From contig CAKZVJ010000012.1 in NCBI GenBank assembly GCA_937923345.1, positions 1 to 32,377 on the forward strand: a DNA stretch of 32,377 nucleotides. The letters are read 5' to 3'. Within the stretch, counting starts at the first letter, position 1. Each line of letters opens with the position of its first letter. The notes beneath the pieces are model-generated. The model was not told the DNA's origin and made no database searches. It saw nothing but the letters and a program-made list of their open reading frames with translations. Shown here piece after piece: positions 15,638 through 23,894 of the stretch. The position numbers and the translations under genes are program-made. The stretch is from an uncultured Saprospiraceae bacterium. GTDB lineage: Bacteria > Bacteroidota > Bacteroidia > Chitinophagales > Saprospiraceae.

Positions 15638-16381
15638 ATGCTGCCATTAGACGATTTTTTTAAAAGTCCTTTCACTGTTGATAACATCATCTTTGGCTTT
15701 GATCAAGATGACTTGAAGGTTTTGCTTATCAAAAGAAAAGAGGACCCCTTCCTAAACAAGTGGGCATTGCCTGGTTACTTTGTTAAAGAAAATGAAAATC
15801 TTGACGATGCTGCAGTAAGAGTATTAGAAGAGCTAACTGGGCTTAAAGATGTTTACCTCGAACAAGTTTCCACTTTCGGAAATATCGATAGACATCCTTC
15901 GGGTAGAGTGATTACTGTAGCCTATTACTCACTAGTAGCTATCCAAGATTACAATGTAATCCCTTCTAATATTGCAAGTAAGGCCGAGTGGGTCAAAATA
16001 AAAGACATCTCTGAGCTGTCCTTTGACCATTTAGATATTTTACAATCCTGCTTCCAGAGATTAAAGAGAAAAGTAAGAGTAGAACCAATAGGATTTGAAT
16101 TACTTCCTGCCAAATTCACTTTGACTGATTTACAGCACTTATATGAGGCTATTTTAGAAGTGAAACTCGATAAGAGAAACTTCAGAAAGAAGATTTTATC
16201 TATGGATCTATTAGTGGATCTCGAAGAGGTGCAAGAAGGAGTAGCACACCGTCCCGCAAGACTCTATAAATTTTACGAATCTAAATATGAAGAGTTCCTA
16301 GCTAAAGGACTTGTATTTGATCTGTCTGAAGGTAAATCAAAACAATCAAAAATTAGTAGAAGCGTAGATACAGATATTTAG
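15638..16381 (+). CDS. NUDIX-winged-helix transcriptional regulator (NrtR/AraR-like)
   Basis: A 247-residue protein: an N-terminal NUDIX domain (about 10-140) and a C-terminal winged helix-turn-helix (about 155-220, FTLTDLQHLYEAILEVKLDK then RNFRKKILSMDLLV). This is the NrtR-type architecture, where the NUDIX fold senses a nucleotide- or sugar-derived ligand. The Nudix box (consensus Gx5Ex7REUxEExGU) is degraded: Y47 replaces Gly, V62 replaces the Glu after Arg61, and L66 replaces the last Glu of the EE pair. Hydrolysis is therefore unlikely and a sensor role likely. The open frame extends to a TTG at 15617, but the ATG at 15638 matches the family N-terminus and the TTG lies in a -7-like TTAATTTTTG. 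The effector and targets are unknown. Confidence 0.88.
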   Translation: MLPLDDFFKSPFTVDNIIFGFDQDDLKVLLIKRKEDPFLNKWALPGYFVKENENLDDAAVRVLEELTGLKDVYLEQVSTFGNIDRHPSGRVITVAYYSLVAIQDYNVIPSNIASKAEWVKIKDISELSFDHLDILQSCFQRLKRKVRVEPIGFELLPAKFTLTDLQHLYEAILEVKLDKRNFRKKILSMDLLVDLEEVQEGVAHRPARLYKFYESKYEEFLAKGLVFDLSEGKSKQSKISRSVDTDI

Positions 16382-16438
16382 TTGTGTATTGCCTTCTGAA
16401 GGCTATAAGACACCATTAAAAGATATCTACTTTGACGA

Positions 16439-16462
16439 CCCACATTTACCGAATTAATGTGG
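16439..16462. repeat. Hairpin spanning the stop codon of the giant secreted protein
   Basis: CCACATT and AATGTGG, perfect 7-base reverse complements, flank the minus-strand stop codon (16446-16448). A second hairpin GCCTTCTGAAGGC lies 40-50 bases away, just after the NUDIX regulator stop. The two genes converge here, so either could help end transcription, but neither is followed by a T-run. Confidence 0.35.
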
Positions 16463-19400
16463 CCTCTCCGGAGAAAACTTCAGTTCTACCATCTATAAAC
16501 GTGATCTCAAGACTCCATACGAACACCCCGTTATTCAGTTGATTTCCTTTAAAACTACCGTTCCATCCAGAGGAGTGATCATTGATTATCATATCTCTAC
16601 TGCTGGAAACTTGATTGCCCCAGCGATCATAGACATTAAATTCATTTATAGATGAGACCAGTGATTCTTTCCCAAAAACAGAGAGATAATCATTGATGCC
16701 GTCTCCATTTGGTGAGAATGCATTCGGCACATATATTTCTGCGGAGGTGTCCACAAGAATGGTTATGGATTCGGTGGCTGTGCACCCGTTGAGGTCTGTA
16801 GCGGTTACTTCAACGCTAGTACTTCTGGTTCCAGTAAACAAGGGTTCTTCGCAGGTTGTACAGGATAGCGCATCTGGGTCACTACTGAACCATTCATAGA
16901 CGATTTCATTTCTATCTTTATTGATTACCCAAGCTTGGAGTAGTGCAGTTTCTCCTAACTGGAGGCTGATGAGTTGTTCAGTCTCAATAATAATTTCTTC
17001 ATAATCTTGAATGATAATTTCTTCGATTGAATTAATAGTACAGCCAAAACTATCTGTAATTTCAAACCAATAACTGCCTGCTTCCAAATTTGAAAAGCTA
17101 AGCTTGTTACCCATTTCATTTTGATTTAACAAGACCGAGTAAGGTGGAGTTCCTCCAGTTGGAATAAGTTCAATACTTCCTGTCGAATTATTACAGGAGG
17201 GATGTTCTATAAAGATATTTTCCAAACTGAGTGCAGCTGGCTCCCTTAAGGTTGTAGTATCATTAATTGTACAACCATTACTGTCTTCTATAATGGCTGA
17301 ATACGTTCCAGCAGACAAGTTTGTAATTTGATGCCCAAACATACCATTGGACCACCTTATATCATATGGTTCTATTCCTCCTCTAATGCTTAGCTCAATA
17401 CTGCCGTTAGTATCACCTTGACATAGAACCTCATTGATAATTGGAGAAGCGCTTATTTCATTAATTGATTCTATCTCATAAGTCTGACTGAATTCGCAAC
17501 CATTATTATGGTTGATATTGACAGTATAGCTTCCTGGTTCAAGGTTTTCGTTAAGTGTCCCTGTCCGTCCATTACTCCATATTACAAATTCGTCAGCAAT
17601 AGATGTATTACTTATTTCTAAATTAATACTACCAAAGCCATCATTTGTGCAGCTTGGTTGATTTATTATTGCATTAACCTCAATGTCTTTATTTTCTTCT
17701 ATTATGAACTCTCTTGATACTACACATCCAGCTTCATCTGTCACTTCGAGTACATAAATACCAGGCTCTAATGCTTCAAGGTTGCCAGAAAAGTTGCTTG
17801 ACCATTCTAAATCCAATGTACCTGTACCACCAGTAACTGAAATTTCGATTTTCCCATTATCTTCCATGCAAGATGACATAAATACTTCTCCATCTATAAT
17901 TATTTCTTCTACACTTTGTAGTGATACTGTTATTTCTGATTGGCATTTATTGGCGTCAAATACAGTAATGACATGATCACCGCCAATTAAATTATCAAAT
18001 ATTCCTGATTCATTAATTATATCTCCAAATTGATAGGTGTATGGTTCAGTTCCTTCAACACCCTGCACTTGAATGACTCCTCCGTTATGATTTTCACAGT
18101 TAGGGTCTATTGAAGAGATGATTTCCGTATTGAAGCTACATTCTGAAGTGGAGCAAATCGTGCTTGCAATATCGCTACGCCCACAGCTACCAATGGCTTG
18201 TACCTCGAAAAATACACTTGTGCCAGGGTTAATATTACTTTCGCTATAACTCAAGTCTAGTGATAAGTCAATCCACTCTCCTCCATCTACTCGAATTTGA
18301 TAAGCATTTGCACCAGGAATATCTTCCCAAGATACGCTCAATTCGCCATTAAGCTCATTAATACACTCAAGCGCGGGGCTTATAAGATTAGTACCATCTG
18401 GCTCGATTATTACTTCGTATTGAAGGCTACAGCCATTAGTGTCCTCTATGTCTAAAGTATAGGTGCGTGCTTCATTTGGAGTAAAAGTGGGATTTGGGCA
18501 GTTTGTGCAGCTGATATCTAAATTAGGTGCCCAAGAATAATTGATGTCATATGATTTTCCAAAGTGAATTGACCAACCGCTAAGTGTGCCTACACTGCCA
18601 ACAAAATTATCAATCAACATCAACTTCCATGTTCCGTTTACTTTGTAACTAGAAGAACCAAAGAAGTCACTCCAGTCCCCCTCTGGTAGGAAATTTCCAA
18701 TAAAAGGGGCTTGCACATTAGCCCCATTAATCATCTGATTTGCGTCTAATGTAAAACAGGTATTTAGAAAAAAATCAAGGCCTGTACCATTGCCTCCATT
18801 TCCACCATTGTTATTGCTAAGCTCTATAAATTGATTGTCGGGACCGATTAAGTAAATAGAAAGGTCTCCAATCCACGGATGCGATAGTTCATCAATACAT
18901 ACTTGAATAAAATCTGTTTGATTCAACACACTTGGGAATATATTTTCTACCTCAATAGAAGAGAATATTTGTTCATTCACGGGTTCTATCCGAACTTCAT
19001 TTTGATTCCTGAAAATGGTGGGACTAGCTGGCTCAAAAGGTATAGTAAAGTCAACATCTACTTCACTTTCACCACATAGAAATATTGATCCTTGTTCATC
19101 AGGGGGGCTTAATAAATTATCTTCAATTCCTATCCAAATGGTGTCTTGGCTACATTGTCCCATTGTTACTACAATTCCCAAAGTTTCAACATCTTCCTCT
19201 ATATTGTCTTCTATAGGAATGATTTGTAATTCAGCTGTAGATTGTCCAGCTGGAATCATGATGTCTGTATCTAGCAATTCGATATCAACACCATTTTCTG
19301 CTGTACCAATTAGTTCAAAAGAAATTTGTTGACCACCATTTGAATTTTCTGGTAGTTCAAAGGTTAAGGTGGCTTGTGCGCATCCCTCAGTAATGGTTCC

Positions 19401-20279
19401 ATTTGTACTGAATGTCACTGCTTTTACGTCTACCACATTAGAAGAAAAACTTTTACCTTCTAGAAATACGGCGGAGTCTTTCAAAAAGTCCACTGCGTCA
19501 GCTATTGAGAATCTGATTATATAGGTTTCACATGGAATTACTTTTGCGGCCGCTACAAACGGTTCTAATATCCCATCAAAGATCAAGTGCTCACTATTAT
19601 TAAAGTTGAAAAAGTCAGAAAATTCTAAATTCGCTAAGGTTTGGCAGTTGCTATCAGTTCCACTTGAACCAGCCATACCTGGATTGACGTTATTAATAGA
19701 AACAGGCAAGTTATCTGTGCCTGGTACAATTGCCAGATTCTGTTGATTGTAGGTTCCGCCAGAGGGATTCGGACCAGTGATAAAGAATCCAAAGACATCG
19801 TTAAATTCAGAGCAAACAAATTCTGGGTATTCTTCCGAAGCAAATACATAATTAAATTGAATTGTATCAGAAGAAGGAATAAAGGTTATCTCATATGATG
19901 CTACATCTTTCAAGATATCTGTTCCTATTATATCTTCCAATTTTGGATCCCTAACATCTAGATTTGAAGTACTAGTAGAACTTTCGCTACTGCTTGGACC
20001 ACCAATTTTTTGTACCTCACCAGTTCCGATTACTATGCCTTGTTCGATGCCAATATCAGTAGATCCACCTGTGAATAGACCAGTAGCTTCTAGATCACCC
20101 TCATATTTAACATCGAGAATTTGAACTCCTTCTCCTATGAAGAAGTTCTTTATTATGGTTTCAGGACTGAATGGTGGCTGGTTGCCAGGCGTGATGTCTG
20201 TATTTTGAGACCATAAGTTACTATTGGTGCTCAAGCAAAGCCCTATGCACAATATTGCGTTTGTAATAAGTTTGTTCAC
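16446..20279 (-). CDS. Giant secreted multidomain protein with type IX C-terminal sorting domain
   Basis: A 1277-residue exported protein. It has a signal peptide (1 to about 25), then a choice-of-anchor L domain (about 35-280; EGVQILDVKYEGDLEATGLF and the hallmark PVSINNVNPG). A Calx-beta-like segment (about 285-385) and a proprotein-convertase P-domain-like jelly roll (about 430-575; HPWIGDLSIYLIGPDNQFIE and SGWSIHFG) follow. Next come Ig/FN3-like modules, then at least four SprB-like repeats (about 715-1110) each with a GG/GxYxxxIxDxxGC pattern. The C-terminal gliding-motility-type domain (about 1185-1277) carries YVPNAFSPNGDGINDYLSVF, YDRWGNQV and NNGVFVWSLEI, the mark of type B type IX secretion. 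No protease catalytic site is visible. Probably a cell-surface or released adhesin-like protein. The stop codon lies in a 7-bp hairpin. Confidence 0.92.
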   Translation of the reverse strand: MNKLITNAILCIGLCLSTNSNLWSQNTDITPGNQPPFSPETIIKNFFIGEGVQILDVKYEGDLEATGLFTGGSTDIGIEQGIVIGTGEVQKIGGPSSSESSTSTSNLDVRDPKLEDIIGTDILKDVASYEITFIPSSDTIQFNYVFASEEYPEFVCSEFNDVFGFFITGPNPSGGTYNQQNLAIVPGTDNLPVSINNVNPGMAGSSGTDSNCQTLANLEFSDFFNFNNSEHLIFDGILEPFVAAAKVIPCETYIIRFSIADAVDFLKDSAVFLEGKSFSSNVVDVKAVTFSTNGTITEGCAQATLTFELPENSNGGQQISFELIGTAENGVDIELLDTDIMIPAGQSTAELQIIPIEDNIEEDVETLGIVVTMGQCSQDTIWIGIEDNLLSPPDEQGSIFLCGESEVDVDFTIPFEPASPTIFRNQNEVRIEPVNEQIFSSIEVENIFPSVLNQTDFIQVCIDELSHPWIGDLSIYLIGPDNQFIELSNNNGGNGGNGTGLDFFLNTCFTLDANQMINGANVQAPFIGNFLPEGDWSDFFGSSSYKVNGTWKLMLIDNFVGSVGTLSGWSIHFGKSYDINYSWAPNLDISCTNCPNPTFTPNEARTYTLDIEDTNGCSLQYEVIIEPDGTNLISPALECINELNGELSVSWEDIPGANAYQIRVDGGEWIDLSLDLSYSESNINPGTSVFFEVQAIGSCGRSDIASTICSTSECSFNTEIISSIDPNCENHNGGVIQVQGVEGTEPYTYQFGDIINESGIFDNLIGGDHVITVFDANKCQSEITVSLQSVEEIIIDGEVFMSSCMEDNGKIEISVTGGTGTLDLEWSSNFSGNLEALEPGIYVLEVTDEAGCVVSREFIIEENKDIEVNAIINQPSCTNDGFGSINLEISNTSIADEFVIWSNGRTGTLNENLEPGSYTVNINHNNGCEFSQTYEIESINEISASPIINEVLCQGDTNGSIELSIRGGIEPYDIRWSNGMFGHQITNLSAGTYSAIIEDSNGCTINDTTTLREPAALSLENIFIEHPSCNNSTGSIELIPTGGTPPYSVLLNQNEMGNKLSFSNLEAGSYWFEITDSFGCTINSIEEIIIQDYEEIIIETEQLISLQLGETALLQAWVINKDRNEIVYEWFSSDPDALSCTTCEEPLFTGTRSTSVEVTATDLNGCTATESITILVDTSAEIYVPNAFSPNGDGINDYLSVFGKESLVSSINEFNVYDRWGNQVSSSRDMIINDHSSGWNGSFKGNQLNNGVFVWSLEITFIDGRTEVFSGEATLIR

Positions 20280-20579
20280 TCTTTGATGTCTGTTTAAGAA
20301 TCGCAGTTCATTAAAATAATTCTGATGGTCTTTAGTATTATTCGATGAATCGGAGGAAGAGAGGGATAGTTTGTCTTAATTTAAGAGCAACAATTATACC
20401 GAAATGACAAACGTTGGCAACTTTTTTAAAAAAAGTGACATGAAAAGTATCTATGTCCAACAAAATCAGCGATTAATCTAAAAAATCCGTCCAAACAGTA
20501 TAAAATGGCTATTTTGAGCTCGGATTTTAATGGAACTCTTATGTCCAATTTTTTAAATCAACTTATACTCTTCAATTAG
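20280..20579. other. Divergent intergenic region between the giant secreted protein and sppA
   Basis: No gene is seen. The region must carry promoters for both flanking genes but no exact TAnnTTTG box stands out. A near-perfect A/T palindrome, ACTTTTTT-A-AAAAAAGT (20420-20436), lies in the middle. The hexamer GTCCAA occurs three times on the plus strand (20455, 20489 and 20543), too loosely spaced to call an operator. Confidence 0.5.
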
Positions 20580-22370
20580 ATGAAACAGTTTTTCAAATTT
20601 ACTTTTGCCTCATGTTTAGGCGTTCTTTTATCGATGATAGCCTTGTTTTTCTTGCTGGTAACAATAGGTGGCGGAATTGCTGAAAGCTTTAATAGCACAA
20701 AGAAAACAAAGTCAAACTCGGTGCTCAGGCTTCAACTTAAGAATCAAATTCCAGAGAAAACAAATAATGTTGAAACAGGCTTTTCTATTGCTGACCCTAA
20801 TAATAGCAACATTTGGGGTGTTCACGATATAGCATATGCTATCGAACAAGCTGCTGAAGACAGCAACATAAAGGGTATTTTACTTGATTTCAGTATGATT
20901 CAAGCTGGATCTGTGACAAGAGGAGAGCTTAGAGATGCGATTTTAAAATTCAAAGAATCAGGCAAATTCATCTATTCATACGCTAAAAATTATACTCAAG
21001 GGGCATATCATTTAGCTTCTTCTGCAGATAAGGTATTCGTTAACCCATTAGGTGGGATCGACTTTAAGGGTTATGGTGCTAACATAATGTTCTACAAAAA
21101 CATGCTAGAGAAGGCGGGAATCAAAATGCAGATCTACTATGCGGGTGATTTCAAAGGTGCTACTGAGCCATATCGACTAGATAAATTGTCTGATAAAAAC
21201 AAGCAACAGATCAGAGAGTATGTTAATGATCTCTATGATGAATTTATAGAGGATGTCTCAGTTTCGCGAGGAGTTTCAAAGGCGGATTTGAAGAGAACAG
21301 CAGATCAATATTTAATTCGTCAACCAGGTGATGCAGTTAGATATGGCTTGGCAGATCAAGTGGCGTATTTTGATGAAGTAATTGCTGCTATGAAGTCAGA
21401 GATTGGATTAGACGAGGATGATAAATTAAATGTCTTTGATTTAAAAGATTATGTAAAAGATAATAAGCGCAAAACCGATTTTAAGGTAAAGAATAAGATA
21501 GCCGTAGTTTATGCCGAGGGAACTATTCTTGAAGGACCGACAGAACTAGGTTCTATAGGCGATGATAAATACACTAAAATTATTCGTAAGATCAGAAATG
21601 ATGATAAAATCAAGGCTGTTGTGGTAAGAGTTAATTCAGGAGGTGGGTCAGCCCTAGCTTCAGAAAATATTTGGAGAGAATTAGAATTAGTGAAGGCCCA
21701 AGGTATTCCAGTGATAGCCTCCATGGGGGACGTTGCGGCATCGGGAGGATACTACATATCAGCAGCAGCAGATACCATTGTAGCGGAGTCAAACACAATT
21801 ACTGGATCAATCGGTGTGTTTAGTATGATTCCTAGTGTAGGGAAGTTATTCAATGAGAAGTTGGGAATCACCTTTGATACAGTACTTACTGGAAAAATGG
21901 CTGCTGGATTATATGAAAACATCTATATGGACCATAACGAATTACAGAAAGAGATTTTACAAAATGGCACTGATACCATGTACAACATTTTCTTGAACAG
22001 AGTGGCGCAGGGTAGAGGCATGACTAAAGATGCAGTACATAAAGTCGCCCAGGGTAGAGTATGGTCAGGTGATAAAGCAGTAAATAATGGACTGGTAGAT
22101 GTAATCGGGGACCTAGATGATGCGATCGCAATAGCGGCTAATAGTGCTGGCTTAGAAAGCTACAATATCAAAGAATATCCATCTGTTAAGGATCCGACAC
22201 AACAATTATTGGATAAATTAACAGGTAAAAGTAACGATACAGATAAGCTAGGCATCTTGCTCAAGTCTTCAGAATTGAATGAATTTTACCCTTATTATCA
22301 AGAAATCAAGGATATAAAGCAAATGCAAGGAGTACAAGCTAAGATGCCATATTACATTGATATTAAATAA
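20580..22370 (+). CDS. sppA: Signal peptide peptidase SppA, long (67K) type
   Basis: A 596-residue membrane-anchored serine protease that cleaves leftover signal peptides. One N-terminal transmembrane helix (about 8-33), then two tandem S49 domains, the long form like that of E. coli. The catalytic dyad is split across the repeats as expected: Lys192 in YAGDFKGATEPYRL and Ser388 in GDVAASGGYYISAAAD. Nearby family motifs are VVVRVNSGGGSALASE and TGSIGVFSMIPSVGKL. The enzyme faces the periplasm. It is monocistronic, with a strong hairpin about 80 bases after the stop (22451-22483). Confidence 0.95.
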   Translation: MKQFFKFTFASCLGVLLSMIALFFLLVTIGGGIAESFNSTKKTKSNSVLRLQLKNQIPEKTNNVETGFSIADPNNSNIWGVHDIAYAIEQAAEDSNIKGILLDFSMIQAGSVTRGELRDAILKFKESGKFIYSYAKNYTQGAYHLASSADKVFVNPLGGIDFKGYGANIMFYKNMLEKAGIKMQIYYAGDFKGATEPYRLDKLSDKNKQQIREYVNDLYDEFIEDVSVSRGVSKADLKRTADQYLIRQPGDAVRYGLADQVAYFDEVIAAMKSEIGLDEDDKLNVFDLKDYVKDNKRKTDFKVKNKIAVVYAEGTILEGPTELGSIGDDKYTKIIRKIRNDDKIKAVVVRVNSGGGSALASENIWRELELVKAQGIPVIASMGDVAASGGYYISAAADTIVAESNTITGSIGVFSMIPSVGKLFNEKLGITFDTVLTGKMAAGLYENIYMDHNELQKEILQNGTDTMYNIFLNRVAQGRGMTKDAVHKVAQGRVWSGDKAVNNGLVDVIGDLDDAIAIAANSAGLESYNIKEYPSVKDPTQQLLDKLTGKSNDTDKLGILLKSSELNEFYPYYQEIKDIKQMQGVQAKMPYYIDIK

Positions 22371-22450
22371 GTAAACACACTATTTGCTAACGCTTAAGTG
22401 CTCTAGTTTTTAGACTAAATGATAGCTACAAAGTAATAATTTTTAGACGA

Positions 22451-22483
22451 AGGGGTATAATTTGAATTTCAAATTATACCCCT
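22451..22483. terminator. Perfect 15-bp hairpin downstream of sppA
   Basis: AGGGGTATAATTTGA (22451-22465) is the exact reverse complement of TCAAATTATACCCCT (22469-22483), with only three bases between. No long T-run follows on either strand, so it is not a textbook intrinsic terminator. It may be an mRNA 3'-end stabiliser, a terminator variant or the target of a palindrome-binding protein. It is listed here by position, 80 bases after the sppA stop. Confidence 0.5.
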
Positions 22484-22594
22484 CTTATAGTCAAGAGCTA
22501 TTGTCATCTAGTAGGTTGATTGTAAATAAAAAACTAAGGACGTAATCAAATAATGTTATCAAGCGTTGATAAGTATGAGAAGGAAAGAAAGACT

Positions 22595-22602
22595 TAATTT
22601 TG
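22595..22602 (+). promoter_or_regulatory. -7-like box abutting the start of the secreted protein gene
   Basis: TAATTTTG matches TAnnTTTG and ends one base before the ATG at 22604. It either places transcription start inside the annotated frame, favouring the GTG at 22619, or is a chance match. Confidence 0.3.
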
Positions 22603-22603
22603 T

Positions 22604-23281
22604 ATGAAAAATTGCCCAGTGCGTCCATTCATTTTTATTTTATTACTCCTGCCTTTATATTCTTTTGCCCAAAAGGATTCAACGGTATTACTTACCAAGA
22701 ATTTTAAGTTTGAAGATGGCATTTACTTGTCTTTTTCAGAATTTCAGCAAAACCAACCAAGTATTTCTTGGGATAGCGTTTTTGCTAGACTACATACAAA
22801 TCCACAAAATTTCGTGACCTTGGTTGAAACAATCCATTTAAAAGCAACGAAAGCGAGCATAAAGGGTATTTGGGGATTCAGTTTAGGTGGTATTCCATAT
22901 ATTAACGTAGAGAAAAAAAATGAGGCTGGATTGCATAAGTATGTAGGACTCAAAGTCAGGGGGAGTATTTGCTATTATGTAATGGAGGAAAAGTATGAAC
23001 AGTCAGAAACAATTACAGCATATAATCCACTAACTGGTGTGCCATTTAGACAAGCACAAATTATGACTGAGAAAAAAAGAGAAAGGCCCTTTATGATGTC
23101 CTTTAAATCTGGTAAAAAAGCAGATTTTGTGGAAGATAATTTCTTAAAGTGGATTGAGGATGATGCCAAGCTTGTAAAAACAGTCCAAAATCTAAAAGAT
23201 GCGGATAGAGCTGAAAAACTCTTTAAATGCTTGTTGATATACATCGATCGAAACCCTGCATATGTACCTGTTCGTGAATGA
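22604..23281 (+). CDS. Secreted protein of unknown function
   Basis: A 225-residue protein with a clear signal peptide (PFIFILLLLPLYSFA, cleavage probably before Gln23). The mature part has no motif I recognise. It contains a tyrosine-rich stretch (GSICYYVMEEKY) and a lysine-rich C-terminal third (SFKSGKKADFVEDNFLKWIE), and ends RNPAYVPVRE. Start uncertain: the ATG at 22604 comes one base after an exact TAATTTTG -7 box (22595-22602), so if that box is used the message would begin inside the gene. A GTG at 22619 (MRPFIFILLLL) would then be the natural start. It precedes pyrR by 49 bases on the same strand. Confidence 0.75.
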   Translation: MKNCPVRPFIFILLLLPLYSFAQKDSTVLLTKNFKFEDGIYLSFSEFQQNQPSISWDSVFARLHTNPQNFVTLVETIHLKATKASIKGIWGFSLGGIPYINVEKKNEAGLHKYVGLKVRGSICYYVMEEKYEQSETITAYNPLTGVPFRQAQIMTEKKRERPFMMSFKSGKKADFVEDNFLKWIEDDAKLVKTVQNLKDADRAEKLFKCLLIYIDRNPAYVPVRE

Positions 23282-23315
23282 ATGCGTATAATATCATTAA
23301 TTAAATGGAGTTAAT

Positions 23316-23323
23316 TATATTTG
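23316..23323 (+). promoter_or_regulatory. Candidate -7 box for pyrR-pyrB, almost leaderless
   Basis: TATATTTG matches TAnnTTTG and ends seven bases before the pyrR ATG at 23331. A partial -33 match (TTA) is 16 bases upstream of the box. Transcription would start within a few bases of the ATG, leaving no room for an attenuator leader. Confidence 0.45.
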
Positions 23324-23330
23324 CGCATAT

Positions 23331-23894
23331 ATGAGCACAGGTCGCACTATACTTTCTGCTAAGCGTTTGGAACTCACCCTAGACAGGTTGTGCTATAGCA
23401 TCTTAGAAAATCATCAAAATTTAGCCGATACAGTTCTTATAGGGATACAACCAAGAGGTGTATTATTGGCAGATAAGATTTATGAACGTTTAAAAACGCT
23501 AAGCCCTGAAACCAATATTCCTTACGGAAAAATTGATATCACATTTTATCGCGATGATTTCCGTAAACGTGATGAACCTATTCGTGCAGCCTCTACTGAA
23601 ATAGACTTTCTAGTTGAAAATAAAAATGTTATCCTAATCGATGACGTCTTGTACACAGGGAGAACCATACACGCTGCTATGTCTGCATTACAAGACTTTG
23701 GAAGACCTTCTAAAATAGAGTTGATGTGTCTCATTGATAGGCGCTTCAATCGCCAATTTCCTATTATGAGTAATTATGTAGGAATGGTCGTAGACGCTCT
23801 AAATGAAGCTTATGTAAAGGTCAATTGGGGTAAGAAGAAAGACAAAAGTGAAGTCCTATTATTTGCTAATAAAAAAGAATCACAAGACTCATGA
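23331..23894 (+). CDS. pyrR: PyrR family pyrimidine regulator / uracil phosphoribosyltransferase
   Basis: A 187-residue PyrR homologue, the usual size. In Firmicutes PyrR binds pyr-operon leader RNA with UMP and also has weak uracil phosphoribosyltransferase activity. Visible: the N-terminal RLELTLDRLCYSILENHQNL, the loop LIGIQPRGVLLADKIYERL, the flexible-loop region DITFYRDDFRKRDEP and the PRPP-binding motif VILIDDVLYTGRTIHAAMSAL, followed by LMCLIDRRFNRQFPI. Its frame overlaps the pyrB start by four bases, so the two are translationally coupled. The upstream spacing is too short for a PyrR-type attenuator, so here it may act mainly as an enzyme or on other messages. Confidence 0.92.
   Translation: MSTGRTILSAKRLELTLDRLCYSILENHQNLADTVLIGIQPRGVLLADKIYERLKTLSPETNIPYGKIDITFYRDDFRKRDEPIRAASTEIDFLVENKNVILIDDVLYTGRTIHAAMSALQDFGRPSKIELMCLIDRRFNRQFPIMSNYVGMVVDALNEAYVKVNWGKKKDKSEVLLFANKKESQDS

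Noticed and set aside
6891-16381. Possible catabolic island linking the carboxyltransferase, ETF and threonine aldolase
   Set aside because: The genes are on different strands with unrelated genes (HtrA, dapF, TPR, nuclease) between them; the shared theme is not enough to call a cluster.
20455-20548. Three GTCCAA hexamers upstream of sppA as an operator array
   Set aside because: Spacings of 34 and 54 bases are not regular and a hexamer can recur three times by chance in this AT-rich region.
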